Assembly (NCBI GenBank): GCA_009377495.1
Contig: WHTZ01000054.1
Location: forward strand, 1-43,162
DNA: 43,162 nucleotides
DNA from: Luteitalea sp.
GTDB lineage: Bacteria; Acidobacteriota; Vicinamibacteria; Vicinamibacterales; Vicinamibacteraceae
Direction: 5' to 3'
Below the pieces are notes generated by a model. The model ran no database searches. It was given only the letters and a program-made list of their open reading frames with translations, and was not told the origin of the DNA. The translations under genes were made by a program, and so were the position numbers. This document shows positions 1 to 8,426 of this stretch, in pieces; the stretch's first letter is position 1, and the number at the start of each line of letters is the position of its first letter.

Positions 1-35
1 ATGATGTCGGCCACCTCGAAGGGTGGCCGGGTCAT
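1..35 (-). CDS. IS91-family Y2 transposase, first codons only (partial)
   Basis: Read on the minus strand, an ATG at 35-33 opens a frame running off the window edge and encoding MTRPPFEVADI. This closely resembles the N-terminus of IS91-family (Y2 rolling-circle) transposases, which commonly begin M-[ST]-R-P-P-x-E-V-A-D-I. The ATG overlaps the TGA of the upstream tyrosine recombinase in an ATGA start-stop overlap, so the two are probably translationally coupled. In many environmental bacteria a tyrosine recombinase sits directly upstream of an IS91-like transposase, which fits. Only 11 codons are visible, so catalytic residues cannot be checked and the identification rests on the N-terminal match and the context. 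Confidence 0.7.
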   Translation of the reverse strand, partial: MTRPPFEVADI

Positions 36-925
36 CGCTTCTGCAGTCGACGCGAGCGCCGCGCCGTGTCCGGAGCCGAGACCGGCATCGTGTCCAGCGG
101 GTTCGTGACGGCGTGCAGGTGTCGCCGGGACAGATGCAGATAGATCACGGTGTGTTCGAGTTTGACGTGACCGAGCAGCAGCTGAATGGTCCGCAGGTCC
201 GCCCCCGCCTCTAACAGATGCGTCGCGTACGAATGCCGCAAGAGGTGCGCCGAGACCCGCTTCTCAAGCTGAGCGCGCGTCGCCGCCGATTGACAGGCAT
301 CCCACACGACCTTGGGCGTGATCGGCTTGTCGGCGCGCCACCCAGCGATCGTGCCCGGAAACAGCCACGTCTTCGGCTTCATCCACCGCCAGTACGCGCG
401 CAGTGTATCCAGCAGGGTCGCACTGAGCGGCACATAGCGATTGCGACCCCCTTTGCCGCGCCGGATGTGAATGAGCATCGACCGGCTGTCGATGTCCGTC
501 ACGTGCAGGCTCCGCATCTCCGCATTCCGCATCCCCGTCGAGTACAGGACCATCAGCATCGTGCGGTCCGTCAGTGTGCGGGCCGCGTCGATCAATCGGG
601 TGACCTCCTCGACGGTCAGGATGGTCGGCAGTCGTCGCGGCACCTTCGGATACGGAATGTCGTCGAGCAGGTACCGTCGCTTCAGTGTCTTCACGAAGAA
701 GAACCGGAGCGCCGAGACATGGAGCTTCACGGTCCGCGGCTCGAGTTTCCGCTCGCGCAGCAGGTACGCCTGATACTCGCGCAGGTGGTGCTGATTGAGC
801 TGGTCCGGCGGTTTCCCGAAGTATTTGGCGAACCGCTCAACCGCCTGGATGTAGTACTGAACCGTGGTCTTGGCGTAGTTTCGCCGCTGGAGCTCCTCCA
901 GCATCGCGTGTCGCAGATGGGTCAC
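32..925 (-). CDS. Tyrosine recombinase (phage-integrase family) of an IS91-like element
   Basis: Site-specific DNA strand-exchange enzyme of 297 residues. The N-terminal half is a SAM-like core-binding domain (LRHAMLEELQRRNYAKTTV onwards). The C-terminal half has the catalytic set: Arg in STGMRNAEMRSL, Lys in RRGKGGRNR, HLLRHSYATHLLEAG (H-x-x-R), LLGH, and the nucleophilic Tyr in VIYLHLS. I chose the GTG at 925 because a perfect AAGGAGG lies five bases upstream. A longer frame from 946 would place this ribosome site inside the gene. The gene ends in a 4-base overlap with the IS91-type transposase start, so it is probably part of that mobile element and not a prophage integrase. Length and domains look intact. 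Confidence 0.9.
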   Translation of the reverse strand: MTHLRHAMLEELQRRNYAKTTVQYYIQAVERFAKYFGKPPDQLNQHHLREYQAYLLRERKLEPRTVKLHVSALRFFFVKTLKRRYLLDDIPYPKVPRRLPTILTVEEVTRLIDAARTLTDRTMLMVLYSTGMRNAEMRSLHVTDIDSRSMLIHIRRGKGGRNRYVPLSATLLDTLRAYWRWMKPKTWLFPGTIAGWRADKPITPKVVWDACQSAATRAQLEKRVSAHLLRHSYATHLLEAGADLRTIQLLLGHVKLEHTVIYLHLSRRHLHAVTNPLDTMPVSAPDTARRSRRLQKR

Positions 926-1129
926 AGGAACCTCCTTGTGACCCACACGCTACCCGAACGATCGGCCGTGGCTCACGCGTAGCGTCCGCCGCGCCAGCGG
1001 CTTCGTTCAAACGCCGTAGCGTTTACAAACGCGCCAGTGCTCGGGTCCGTCACCTCTGACCTGGGGCCGCCGTTTCGACGAAGTGAACTCCAGGAACATG
1101 CGTACCGGCGCAAATTCCTGACTCTCTTG

Positions 1130-1336
1130 CTACGCAGCTCGACTCAAGGCCTCCACTCGGCGAAGCCAGTCGATCAGTAGGTTCGAACTCGCACAAATCT
1201 GATCCACCAACCTTCGCGGGTCCATTCCGGACACATGGGCCTTGAAAGGCCGTTGATCCGACGGGCACAGATCTTGTGCCAAACTCGCCGCGCGGCCAGT
1301 TGAGAGCGGCACCACGCGGTCGACCATCGATTGCAC
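1130..1336 (-). CDS. Possible small protein, 68 residues, unknown
   Basis: Frame starting MQSMVDRVVPLS, with an alternative Met at the fourth codon. The C-terminal half (DPRRLVDQICASSNLLIDWLRRVEALSRAA) would form amphipathic helices and reads like real protein. There is no good ribosome-binding site, and the frame runs through the 20-base repeat at 1282-1301. It could be a passenger of the IS91-like element, the tail of a decayed gene, or chance. I do not recognise a family. Confidence 0.25.
   Translation of the reverse strand: MQSMVDRVVPLSTGRAASLAQDLCPSDQRPFKAHVSGMDPRRLVDQICASSNLLIDWLRRVEALSRAA
1282..1301. repeat. 20-base imperfect palindrome, copy 1 of a dispersed pair
   Basis: The bases aactcgccgcgcggccagtt are near-palindromic, with arms AACT-x-GCCGC / GCGGC-x-AGTT. 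They are the exact reverse complement of 24474-24493. Similarity continues weakly on both sides (CGTGG... before and TGGC after, read in the orientation of copy 2). This suggests a REP-like or element-end sequence and not only chance. Confidence 0.55.
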
Positions 1337-1430
1337 CTAAGCGAGGGCTTCGTGCGACGCCTGTCACTCCTGCAGTCAAGTCGAGCGGTGATGGAGCGCA
1401 TCGCAGACCTAAGGCGCCAAGACGTTCTGA

Positions 1431-1451
1431 AGCCGGAGGAGTCCTCCGGCT
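1431..1451. repeat. Perfect 21-base palindrome with one central base
   Basis: Ten-base arms AGCCGGAGGA and TCCTCCGGCT flank a single G. It lies about 500 bases upstream of the recombinase gene in otherwise empty DNA. It could be the subterminal palindrome expected at an IS91-type element end, or a protein-binding site. A hairpin would need to open the centre, and no T-run follows, so it is a poor terminator. Confidence 0.45.
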
Positions 1452-1655
1452 AAATGTTCATCTGAATTCGCAACGCTCAGGACTCTGTTCGACACATACT
1501 CCCGATGGGGGCGGGCGCGAGTGGATTCGACGCGAGCGCTTCCGTGTAAATGATCCAGGGGGCGAACTCACGTCGTAGCGCGAAACAGGCACAATGACCA
1601 CCCCTTGGCGTGGAGATTGCCCTCGCCTTGGTCCTACGGTAGGACATTCTTCAGC

Positions 1656-1895
1656 ATGCTTGCCGCCACCGATATTGGGACTCTGATTGAGCGTCGGGCG
1701 GATGTCCGAGGGGGCCGTCCCGTCGTTGCCAAGACCAGTGTCTCGGTCCACCGGATTGCCGGGTGGTACAAGCTCGACCTTAGCCCCGAAGAAATCGCCG
1801 ACAACCATTCCTCGTCTAGGTTCCAACCTCCGGCACGAAGGCTCCGCTTGACTCGGCGATTGGGGCGGAGCTTTGTTACTCGGTCCGTCACTTGA
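1656..1895 (+). pseudogene. Decayed DUF433 antitoxin-like gene
   Basis: The first roughly 50 codons from the ATG at 1656 encode TDIGTLIERRADVRGGRPV followed by HRIAGWYKLDLSPEEIAD. That is the canonical DUF433 pattern (I-x-x-R-x-x-V-x-G-G-R-P-V, later L-S-P-E-E-I-A). DUF433 proteins of about 75 residues are small winged-helix antitoxin-like proteins usually paired with a DUF5615 PIN-like toxin. After EEIAD the expected YPHL...QVYAALAYY helix is missing and the frame continues as Arg-rich sequence, overlapping the 3' end of the sulfatase gene. No toxin partner follows. It is therefore a 3'-truncated or frameshifted remnant. Confidence 0.7.
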
Positions 1896-3582
1896 TTCGG
1901 CCAATCTCCTGCGACACCACCCGGCTCGCCTTCCACCCTAAGCGCACGGCCTGCATCTCTACGGTCGCCGGCGCATCAATCACAAGGGGTTTCGTGTACA
2001 GCAGCCAGCGCCCCCCGCCGAGGCGGTACGCAATCGACGCGCCCTCGGTCGCGGAGGTGATGATCACGGTCTCGCCCTGCACTTGAACCTCTGGATCAGC
2101 TGTCGTCGGCTGCTTCCCATCAGGAGGCCAAAGTCTTTTGATCAGATCCGTCTCGGAAAGATCTCCGAGGTCGCCGTACTTTCGACGCCAGGCGTCGTGG
2201 GCTTGGCGCAGCTCGGCCAGCTTGTCAACATAGCGCGGGTCGGCAGCCAGATTCTGAATTTCGTGAGGATCCGCGTCGGTATCGTACAGCTCTTCTAGCG
2301 GCTTGTGCTGAGCCCAGAGCTGCCACTGCTCGGCGCCCAGCGCCTGTTCGCGCGTCAGGCGCAGGATGTCCTGCATCCCCTCGGCGCGGTGATCATACGG
2401 GATGAACCCGATATACGGCAGGTCGGGTCGATAATTGCGGATGTACTTGAATCGCTTGTCCCGGACGGCGCGGATCCGCTCCGGGGCAGGATCATTGCGA
2501 TCCCGGAAGGCGTACACATAGCGGCGCGGGGCGGCTTGCTTCGGTCCAAAGAATACGTGGCCCTGCATGTAGTCTGGAATCTCCAACCCTGCCAAGGACA
2601 GCATGGTGGGGGCGAAATCCACGAAACTCACCAGGTCGTCGTTTACGGTGCCGGCATGCTCGCGTTGCGGGAAACGGACAATCAGGGGCACGTGAATGCC
2701 AGAGTCGGTCACCCAGCGTTTCGCCCGCGGCAGGCCGTCACCGTGGTCGCTGAAGAAGAAAATGATCGTCTCCTCCATGAGCCCGTCCTCTTCGAGCCGC
2801 TTGAGGATGTCGCCCACCCACTGATCCATGGCGGCAATGTTGTCGTAGTGACGGGCCACATCGCGGCGGACCAGCGGCCTGTCCGGATAGTACGGCGGGA
2901 GCGGCACCTCGGCTCGATCGACGACGGGTGGCGCGCTGGGCTCGAAGATCCGGCTTTGATGCGTTTGCCCGGAGTTGAACACCGCGAAGAAGGGCATCGC
3001 CTTCGAGGGACGATGCCGCCAGTCGGCCTGCTCACTGCTCTCGTCCCATGCCGTAACGGGATTTTGGAACTGATAATCCGTCTTGGCGTTGTTCGTGGTG
3101 TAGTAGCCGGCCGCCCGCAAATATTCCGTGAAGGTCTTCACCTCGGGTGCAGGGGTGGCCTCATAGGTGGGAATGGCCAATAGCTCGGGATCCGTAATCT
3201 CGTCGAGGGCTGCCGTGCGCTGCATCGTGCGCATGTGCATGGCCCCGGTCGAGGTGGGGTACATGCCGGTAATGAGGCTATGGCGACTGGGCGCACAGAC
3301 GCCGTAGGTCGCGAACGCCCGGGTAAACCGGACGCCCTCTCGGGCGAGCCGGTCGATATGCGGCGTCGGGACAGTCGAATCACCGTACGATCCCAGGCGT
3401 GCGCTCATATCCTCGACGGTAATCCACAGAAAGTTGGGCGGGCTTGTCTCCGGTTCCGCGTCCTCGGCCAACGCGGCCACCACGAGCAGACATGCCATGA
3501 CCGGCAGGGCGAATCCACACACCCAGGCCATCGATCGTTTGCGATGCGTCGCATTCGTCCCGCCGATTGAGTTCGTGATCAT
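1888..3582 (-). CDS. Secreted type I sulfatase with C-terminal chitobiase-like domain
   Basis: Hydrolyses sulfate esters, probably of polysaccharides, in the periplasm or outside. The 564 residues begin with a long n-region and a hydrophobic signal segment at about 19-40. Sulfatase motifs follow: the early metal-site acidic pair in WITVEDMS (E57/D58), and CAPSR at 96-100, whose Cys is the expected formylglycine precursor in the C-x-P-x-R signature. FFFSDHGDG near 275-283 supplies further metal ligands. Residues about 495-564 (VIITSATEGASIAYRLGGGRW) resemble the CHB_HEX_C_1 beta-sandwich seen on chitobiases, an unusual tail for a sulfatase. The start is supported by GAGGTGA four bases upstream. 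It is divergent from the cytochrome/DUF1501 pair. No formylglycine-generating enzyme gene is visible here. Confidence 0.92.
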   Translation of the reverse strand: MITNSIGGTNATHRKRSMAWVCGFALPVMACLLVVAALAEDAEPETSPPNFLWITVEDMSARLGSYGDSTVPTPHIDRLAREGVRFTRAFATYGVCAPSRHSLITGMYPTSTGAMHMRTMQRTAALDEITDPELLAIPTYEATPAPEVKTFTEYLRAAGYYTTNNAKTDYQFQNPVTAWDESSEQADWRHRPSKAMPFFAVFNSGQTHQSRIFEPSAPPVVDRAEVPLPPYYPDRPLVRRDVARHYDNIAAMDQWVGDILKRLEEDGLMEETIIFFFSDHGDGLPRAKRWVTDSGIHVPLIVRFPQREHAGTVNDDLVSFVDFAPTMLSLAGLEIPDYMQGHVFFGPKQAAPRRYVYAFRDRNDPAPERIRAVRDKRFKYIRNYRPDLPYIGFIPYDHRAEGMQDILRLTREQALGAEQWQLWAQHKPLEELYDTDADPHEIQNLAADPRYVDKLAELRQAHDAWRRKYGDLGDLSETDLIKRLWPPDGKQPTTADPEVQVQGETVIITSATEGASIAYRLGGGRWLLYTKPLVIDAPATVEMQAVRLGWKASRVVSQEIGRIK

Positions 3583-3593
3583 CGTTTCACCTC

Positions 3594-3770
3594 ATGACAC
3601 CCCTGCTCAACCTTCTCAACAACGTGAACCTCAACAATCCGAACACGTCCCTGAACGTGACCGTCGACCCGCAGAACGGTGAGGCCGTGTTCAACTCCCC
3701 GAACTTCGGCCTGATCACCAGCGCCAAGGCAGCCCGTTTCATACAGCTGGTCGCGCGGATTGATTTTTGA
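3594..3770 (+). pseudogene. C-terminal remnant of a TonB-dependent outer-membrane receptor
   Basis: The 58-codon frame encodes LLNLLNNVNLNNPNTSL, then FNSPNFGLITSAKAARFIQL and ends ARIDF-stop. This is the typical last strand of the large acidobacterial TonB-dependent receptors (N-x-P-N-F-G-x-I-T-S-A-x-x-x-R-x-x-Q-L, terminal aromatic residue). Such receptors exceed 1000 residues. Here only the tail remains, directly upstream of the divergent sulfatase start at 3582. The body was probably lost when the sulfatase region moved in. Not expected to be functional. Confidence 0.75.
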
Positions 3771-3904
3771 GGCGCGCGTGAGCGGAAGCTGGCAAAACGC
3801 GTGCTCGCGCCGGTATGATATCGGGACCGTCTTTTTCTCGCCGCCGCACACGAGGGCGTGACGTGGTGGAGCGGAGTTGTGTTGACGGAGGCTGAATCGA
3901 TTCA

Positions 3905-6850
3905 ATGCTTCCGGACTTTGGCTCAGAATTTTGGCTGTGGCAACTGATTGGCAAGCTGCATCCGCTCGCGGTGCACTTTCCGATCGGCCTTCTCGTCACG
4001 GTTCTGTTCCTCGAAGCGCTGACGCTGGGCGGAAAGCGGACCGAGTTGCGGACCGGAATCCGCTGGCTCGTTTACATCGGCGCCGGGAGCGCCCTGATGG
4101 CTGCCGTGCAGGGCTGGATGCTCGCTGCAGACGGCAGTTACGGCAGCAACATCGTCGAGTATCACCGGTGGATCGGAACGAGTACGGCAGTGCTGGCGTT
4201 TGGCACGGCATGTTTGCTGTACCGCGCGCAGCGGAGCGGGTGGAAGGGAGACCTCAACGCATACCGAGGAGCTCTTGCTGTCAGTGTGATCTGCCTGGCG
4301 GTCGCGGGACACTTCGGCGCGATGCTGACCCACGGCCGCGACTATATCACCAGCGCATTTCCATGGAATCAGCCGCCTTCCGGCCGGGCGGCCGGCCCCG
4401 AGACTGCCGAGCTGCTCGCTAACCTGACCCAGGTGCCCAAGACGGGCAAGGTGTCGACGGAACAGATGGACCGTCTCAACCTGGCCGTCCGCGGCGTGTT
4501 TGCCCACAACTGCTTCGAGTGCCACAGCTCCGACAAACAGGAGAACGGGCTGAGGCTGGACAACCGGGACGCCGTCATGCGCGGCGGTGATGGTGGCCCG
4601 ATCTTCGTGGCCGGCCAGCCCGATCAGAGCGAAATCATGCGACGGCTACGCCTGCCGCGCGACCACGACGACGCCATGCCGCCGGAAGGCAGGTCCATCG
4701 CGCCGGAAGAGATCGAGCTCATCGGGGCGTGGATCGACCTGGGAGCGTACTGGCCGGAAGGCGACACCAAGACGTTCCGTGAAGCCGAGCTGAAACCCAG
4801 GATGCCCGACATTCCCACAGGGCCGGCCCAATCTCGCCATCCGCTTGACCGGTTCGTGCGCGCGTATTTTGAGCAACACGACATTGAATGGCCGGAACCG
4901 GTGAGCGACGGAGTATTCATTCGCAGGGCTTACCTGGATGTCATCGGCCTGCTTCCGGAGCCAGACGAGGTGGCGGCGTTTCTCGCGGACGCCAGCCCAA
5001 CCAAGCGGGACGCCCTCATTGACGCGCTGCTCGCGCGTGAGGCTGACTACGCACAGCACTGGCTGACATTCTGGAACGACCTGCTGCGAAACGACTACTC
5101 TGGCACAGGGTTCATCACCGGTTTGGCAAAGGGTGAACCACCCGGCCGCTATCCGATCACGTCGTGGCTGTACGACGCGCTGGTGCGCAACAAGGCGTAC
5201 GACGATATGGTCCGACAGCTCGTCTCCCCGGATGAATCATCAGAGGGCTTTATCAAGGGAATTCAGTGGCGTGGCGCTGTCAACGCCAGCCAGCGTACTG
5301 AGATGCAGGCAGCGCAGAATATTTCTCAGTCGCTCATGGGGCTGAACCTCAAGTGCGCGTCCTGCCACGACAGCTTTGTGAGCAACCTGACGCTGGACCA
5401 GGCCTATGCCTTCGCTAATATCTTTGCCGATTCTGACCTGCAAATCGCCCGCTGCGATATTCCGACCGGGAGGATGGCCCGTACCGGTTTCATCTATCCC
5501 GAGCTCGGTGACGTTGACGGGACGCTGCCCAAAGAGGAGCGATTGAAACAATTGGCGGCCGTCCTCACCAGCACGAAGAACGGGCGCTTGTACCGCACGA
5601 TTGCCAACCGGTACTGGAAACAGCTTGTCGGCCGCGGCCTGATCGAGCCGGTCGATGAAATGGACAATCTGCCCTGGAGCCAGGACGCGCTGGATTGGCT
5701 GGCTGCGGACCTGATGGAACATGACTATGACCTGAAACATCTCCTGCGAACGATCCTCACGTCCGAAACTTATCAGTTCCCTTCCGTCGGCCTGGAAGAT
5801 GCCGCAGATGCCACATCGGAAGACTTCATCTTTCACGGCCCGCTTCGCAGGCGTCTTTCTGCAGAACAGTTCGCTGATGCGCTCAGCCAGACGTTGGGCC
5901 CCGTCTATTCTGCTGTGGCCTTTGATCCGTCCGACGACGTCGGGACGGAGGCGCAGTGGATCTGGTTCGATGTCCGGCAGAACGGACGCCCGGCTCTGCC
6001 GGCGGCTGGTACTTATTACTTCCGCCATTCCTTCAACTTGCCAGTGACCCGGCGGGTCGCGGAGGCCTCGCTTCTGGTTTCGGTCGATCACAGCTTCCGG
6101 CTGTTCGTGAACGGCGACCTTGTCGCAGAGGGCCGCGACTGGCGCCAGGTGCAGCGGATCGACGTCACCGATCGCCTGAAAGCCGGGTCGAATCTGCTGG
6201 CCATTCAGGGAGAGAATGCCGGCGCGGTCCCGAACCCAGCGGGTATCCTCCTGGACATGCGCGTCACCTTGACCGACGGCACGGTCTTGAATGTCACGTC
6301 GAACGAGGCGTGGAAAGCGTCGGATCAACCAGCGCCCGAGGCGTGGCAGCAGCCAGCGTTCGATGATCAGTCGTGGCAGGCGGTAAGAGTTGTCGAGAAT
6401 CCGGGGAGGCCCGCCAAGAAAGGGTTCGTGCCGTTGAACTGGGGTCGGCTGGTGGCGTTTACACACGAACCAGATGAACATCGCCTGCCGTTTGCCCGCG
6501 CGTCGCTCGTACAAAATGATCCCTTCCTGGAAGCTCTCGGCCGCCCGGCCCGCGACAATGTCGTCACGTCACGGACGAGTGAGGCCACGCTTCTGCAGGC
6601 ATTGGAGCTGATGAACGGGCCGTTTCTGGACGAGGCGGTAGCCCGGGGCGCACGTCACTGGCTGGGCCACTATCCTTCTGCTCCTAAAGAGATGGTGCAA
6701 CAGATTTACCTCCAGGCCTTGGGCAGGCCGCCGGTCGACCGTGAAATGGAGGCAGCTCAGTCTGCGCTCGGACCCAAGCCAAGCGTAGAGTCCGTGCAAG
6801 ACCTGCTCTGGGCCCTCGTCTTGCTGCCTGAGTTCCAGATCATTTACTAG
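3905..6850 (+). CDS. DUF2231 / cytochrome c (PSCyt1) / DUF1549 / DUF1553 protein
   Basis: A 981-residue membrane-anchored multidomain protein. Residues about 10-150 hold four hydrophobic segments in a DUF2231-like domain (KLHPLAVHFPIGLL at 17-30). A planctomycete-type cytochrome c domain follows with CFECH at 203-207 (PSCyt1). DUF1549 comes next, with a second heme-type motif CASCH at 484-488. DUF1553 follows and is split by a jelly-roll-like insertion at about 682-832 (AGTYYFRHSFNL, FRLFVNGDLVAEGRDW), similar to carbohydrate-binding lectin folds. Family function is not settled. These proteins sit next to DUF1501 proteins and sulfatases and are thought to act in polymer degradation with an electron-transfer step. 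The DUF1501 gene follows after 17 bases, so the two form an operon. Confidence 0.9.
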   Translation: MLPDFGSEFWLWQLIGKLHPLAVHFPIGLLVTVLFLEALTLGGKRTELRTGIRWLVYIGAGSALMAAVQGWMLAADGSYGSNIVEYHRWIGTSTAVLAFGTACLLYRAQRSGWKGDLNAYRGALAVSVICLAVAGHFGAMLTHGRDYITSAFPWNQPPSGRAAGPETAELLANLTQVPKTGKVSTEQMDRLNLAVRGVFAHNCFECHSSDKQENGLRLDNRDAVMRGGDGGPIFVAGQPDQSEIMRRLRLPRDHDDAMPPEGRSIAPEEIELIGAWIDLGAYWPEGDTKTFREAELKPRMPDIPTGPAQSRHPLDRFVRAYFEQHDIEWPEPVSDGVFIRRAYLDVIGLLPEPDEVAAFLADASPTKRDALIDALLAREADYAQHWLTFWNDLLRNDYSGTGFITGLAKGEPPGRYPITSWLYDALVRNKAYDDMVRQLVSPDESSEGFIKGIQWRGAVNASQRTEMQAAQNISQSLMGLNLKCASCHDSFVSNLTLDQAYAFANIFADSDLQIARCDIPTGRMARTGFIYPELGDVDGTLPKEERLKQLAAVLTSTKNGRLYRTIANRYWKQLVGRGLIEPVDEMDNLPWSQDALDWLAADLMEHDYDLKHLLRTILTSETYQFPSVGLEDAADATSEDFIFHGPLRRRLSAEQFADALSQTLGPVYSAVAFDPSDDVGTEAQWIWFDVRQNGRPALPAAGTYYFRHSFNLPVTRRVAEASLLVSVDHSFRLFVNGDLVAEGRDWRQVQRIDVTDRLKAGSNLLAIQGENAGAVPNPAGILLDMRVTLTDGTVLNVTSNEAWKASDQPAPEAWQQPAFDDQSWQAVRVVENPGRPAKKGFVPLNWGRLVAFTHEPDEHRLPFARASLVQNDPFLEALGRPARDNVVTSRTSEATLLQALELMNGPFLDEAVARGARHWLGHYPSAPKEMVQQIYLQALGRPPVDREMEAAQSALGPKPSVESVQDLLWALVLLPEFQIIY

Positions 6851-6867
6851 CAGGTAGGAGAAGCATC

Positions 6868-8289
6868 ATGGAGACGCAAGGAACCCGCAGATCATTTCTC
6901 AAGAATGTCGGCGCCGGTACGCTTGCGGCCATGGCGGCCACGCTTCCAAGCACGTCGTTTCTAGCCGGATGCCGCAGGCAGACAACTTCCAGGGCCGATA
7001 CCGTGATTCTGCTCTGGATGGCGGGCGGCATGGCGCATACCGAGACGTTTGACCCGAAGCCCTACACGCCGTTCGAGAAGGGGCTAGAGAGCAACCGCCT
7101 GCTGAGCACGTTTCGGTCTGTGCCCACGGTTGTCGACGGGTTGTCTTTTTCGGAGGGCCTTGAATCCATGGGCCGGGTCATGGACAAAGGCACCGTGATC
7201 CGCTCCTACCGTGCCGCCGACCTGGGGCACATCCTGCATTCCCGACATCAGTACCACTGGCACACCTGCTACGAACCGCCGCAGACCGTGGCGGCACCAC
7301 ACATCGGCGCCTGGATCGCGCGGGAGCTGGGACCGCTCAATCCCGTGATTCCGCCGTTCATCAGCATCGGACAGCGGTTCTCGGTCGGGGAGGCCGAAGA
7401 GCTCAAGGCCTTTCACACCGCTGGTTTTCTGGGAGCCGAGCACGGCCCGTTCTTGATTCCCAACCCCTTGGCCGGCCTCGAGAACGTGCGGCCGCCGAAA
7501 GGTATGACGCCCCGGCGTTTCGAACGTCGCCAGCTGTTGTACCGCGAGTTGGTCAACCGCAGTCCGCTTGGCGAACAGGGCAGTGACTATCAGAAGGAGT
7601 CTCTACTCCGGTCGATGGAACGCGCGTACCGCCTGCTCGATTCACCGGAGGCCAAGGCCTTCGATCTCAGCCTGGAGCCCGCCGAAAGCTACAAGCAGTA
7701 CGGCAACAGCCGCTTCGGCCTCGGCTGTTTGCTCGCCAAGCGGCTCACCGAGCAGGGAGCGCGCTTCATCAGCGTCACCACCGAGTATGAGCCCTTCCTG
7801 GGCTGGGACACGCATGAGAACGGCCATACGCGGACGGTGCAGCTCAAGGAGATGATTGACCGGGCCGTGGCGCAGCTCGTCAAAGACCTCGATGAGACCG
7901 GTCACCTGGACCGCACGCTGATCGTGCTCGCCAGCGAGTTCAGCCGCGACATGCTGGTCGAGGGGCGCCCGGGAGCCAAGGTGAAGGACGCGGTGGACGT
8001 GCCGGACATCCTAGAGGAGCCGTCTCAGTACGGGATGCATCGCCACTTCACCGGCGGCTGCTCCATGCTGATGTTTGGCGGTGGCATCAAGCGGGGTTTC
8101 GTCTACGGCAAGACAGCCGATGAGCGCCCCTGCGAGACCGTCGAGCGCCAGATCGTGATCGCTGAGGTCCATCAGACCATTTACCATGCCCTCGGCATAC
8201 CGCCGGACACCCATTACGTCGTCGAAGGACGCCCGTTCTACACCACACCCGAGGGAACTGGGAAGGCGGTAATGGAGCTCTTTGCGTGA
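6868..8289 (+). CDS. DUF1501 protein with Tat signal
   Basis: 473 residues. The N-terminus TRRSFLKNVGAGTLAAMAAT is a twin-arginine signal, followed by a Cys in LAGCRRQ that could be a lipobox-like anchor. The mature part matches DUF1501, a family with a sulfatase/alkaline-phosphatase-like fold: VILLWMAGGMAHTETFDPKP near the start, GWDTHENGHTRTVQLKEMID in the middle and VLASEFSRD later. DUF1501 genes nearly always follow DUF1549/DUF1553 genes, as here, and the pair probably acts together outside the cytoplasm. A good ribosome site (TAGGAGAAG) precedes the ATG. Length is normal for the family. The substrate is unknown. Confidence 0.92.
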   Translation: METQGTRRSFLKNVGAGTLAAMAATLPSTSFLAGCRRQTTSRADTVILLWMAGGMAHTETFDPKPYTPFEKGLESNRLLSTFRSVPTVVDGLSFSEGLESMGRVMDKGTVIRSYRAADLGHILHSRHQYHWHTCYEPPQTVAAPHIGAWIARELGPLNPVIPPFISIGQRFSVGEAEELKAFHTAGFLGAEHGPFLIPNPLAGLENVRPPKGMTPRRFERRQLLYRELVNRSPLGEQGSDYQKESLLRSMERAYRLLDSPEAKAFDLSLEPAESYKQYGNSRFGLGCLLAKRLTEQGARFISVTTEYEPFLGWDTHENGHTRTVQLKEMIDRAVAQLVKDLDETGHLDRTLIVLASEFSRDMLVEGRPGAKVKDAVDVPDILEEPSQYGMHRHFTGGCSMLMFGGGIKRGFVYGKTADERPCETVERQIVIAEVHQTIYHALGIPPDTHYVVEGRPFYTTPEGTGKAVMELFA

Positions 8290-8426
8290 GCGGTGAGTGC
8301 CGTCCGTAACACTTGACATGGGGCAGCGGAGCCAGTCCACGGCGTCAACGATCAAACGAGTGCAGACCGTGCCCTCGTCTGGCCGGCAACCTTGCATTTC
8401 AGCCCGACGTCGCGAAGAATCTTCCC

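Larger units (their letters stand above)
926..1655. other. Non-coding stretch upstream of the recombinase, probable end of the IS91-like element
   Basis: About 730 bases without a convincing gene. It contains the 20-base repeat at 1282-1301 and a longer perfect palindrome at 1431-1451. A minus-strand frame at 1130-1336 could encode 68 residues (ending SNLLIDWLRRVEALSRAA) with a helical look but no clear ribosome site, and I do not recognise it. The terminus of the mobile element should lie somewhere in this stretch, but I cannot fix it from one copy. Confidence 0.4.

Noticed and set aside
32..925. Recombinase considered as an integron integrase or prophage integrase
   Set aside because: No attC-like array or phage genes were seen, and the immediate overlap with an IS91-type transposase start explains it better.
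1172..1200. GGTTCGAACTC resembling a tRNA T-arm
   Set aside because: The flanks do not pair as a T-stem on either strand and no acceptor or anticodon arm can be drawn, so no tRNA is called.
5240..6514. 424-codon open frame on the minus strand inside the cytochrome/DUF1553 gene
   Set aside because: It is antisense to a clearly conserved gene, its translation is rich in Arg, Gln and Pro without any family motif, and long antisense frames are expected in GC-rich DNA.
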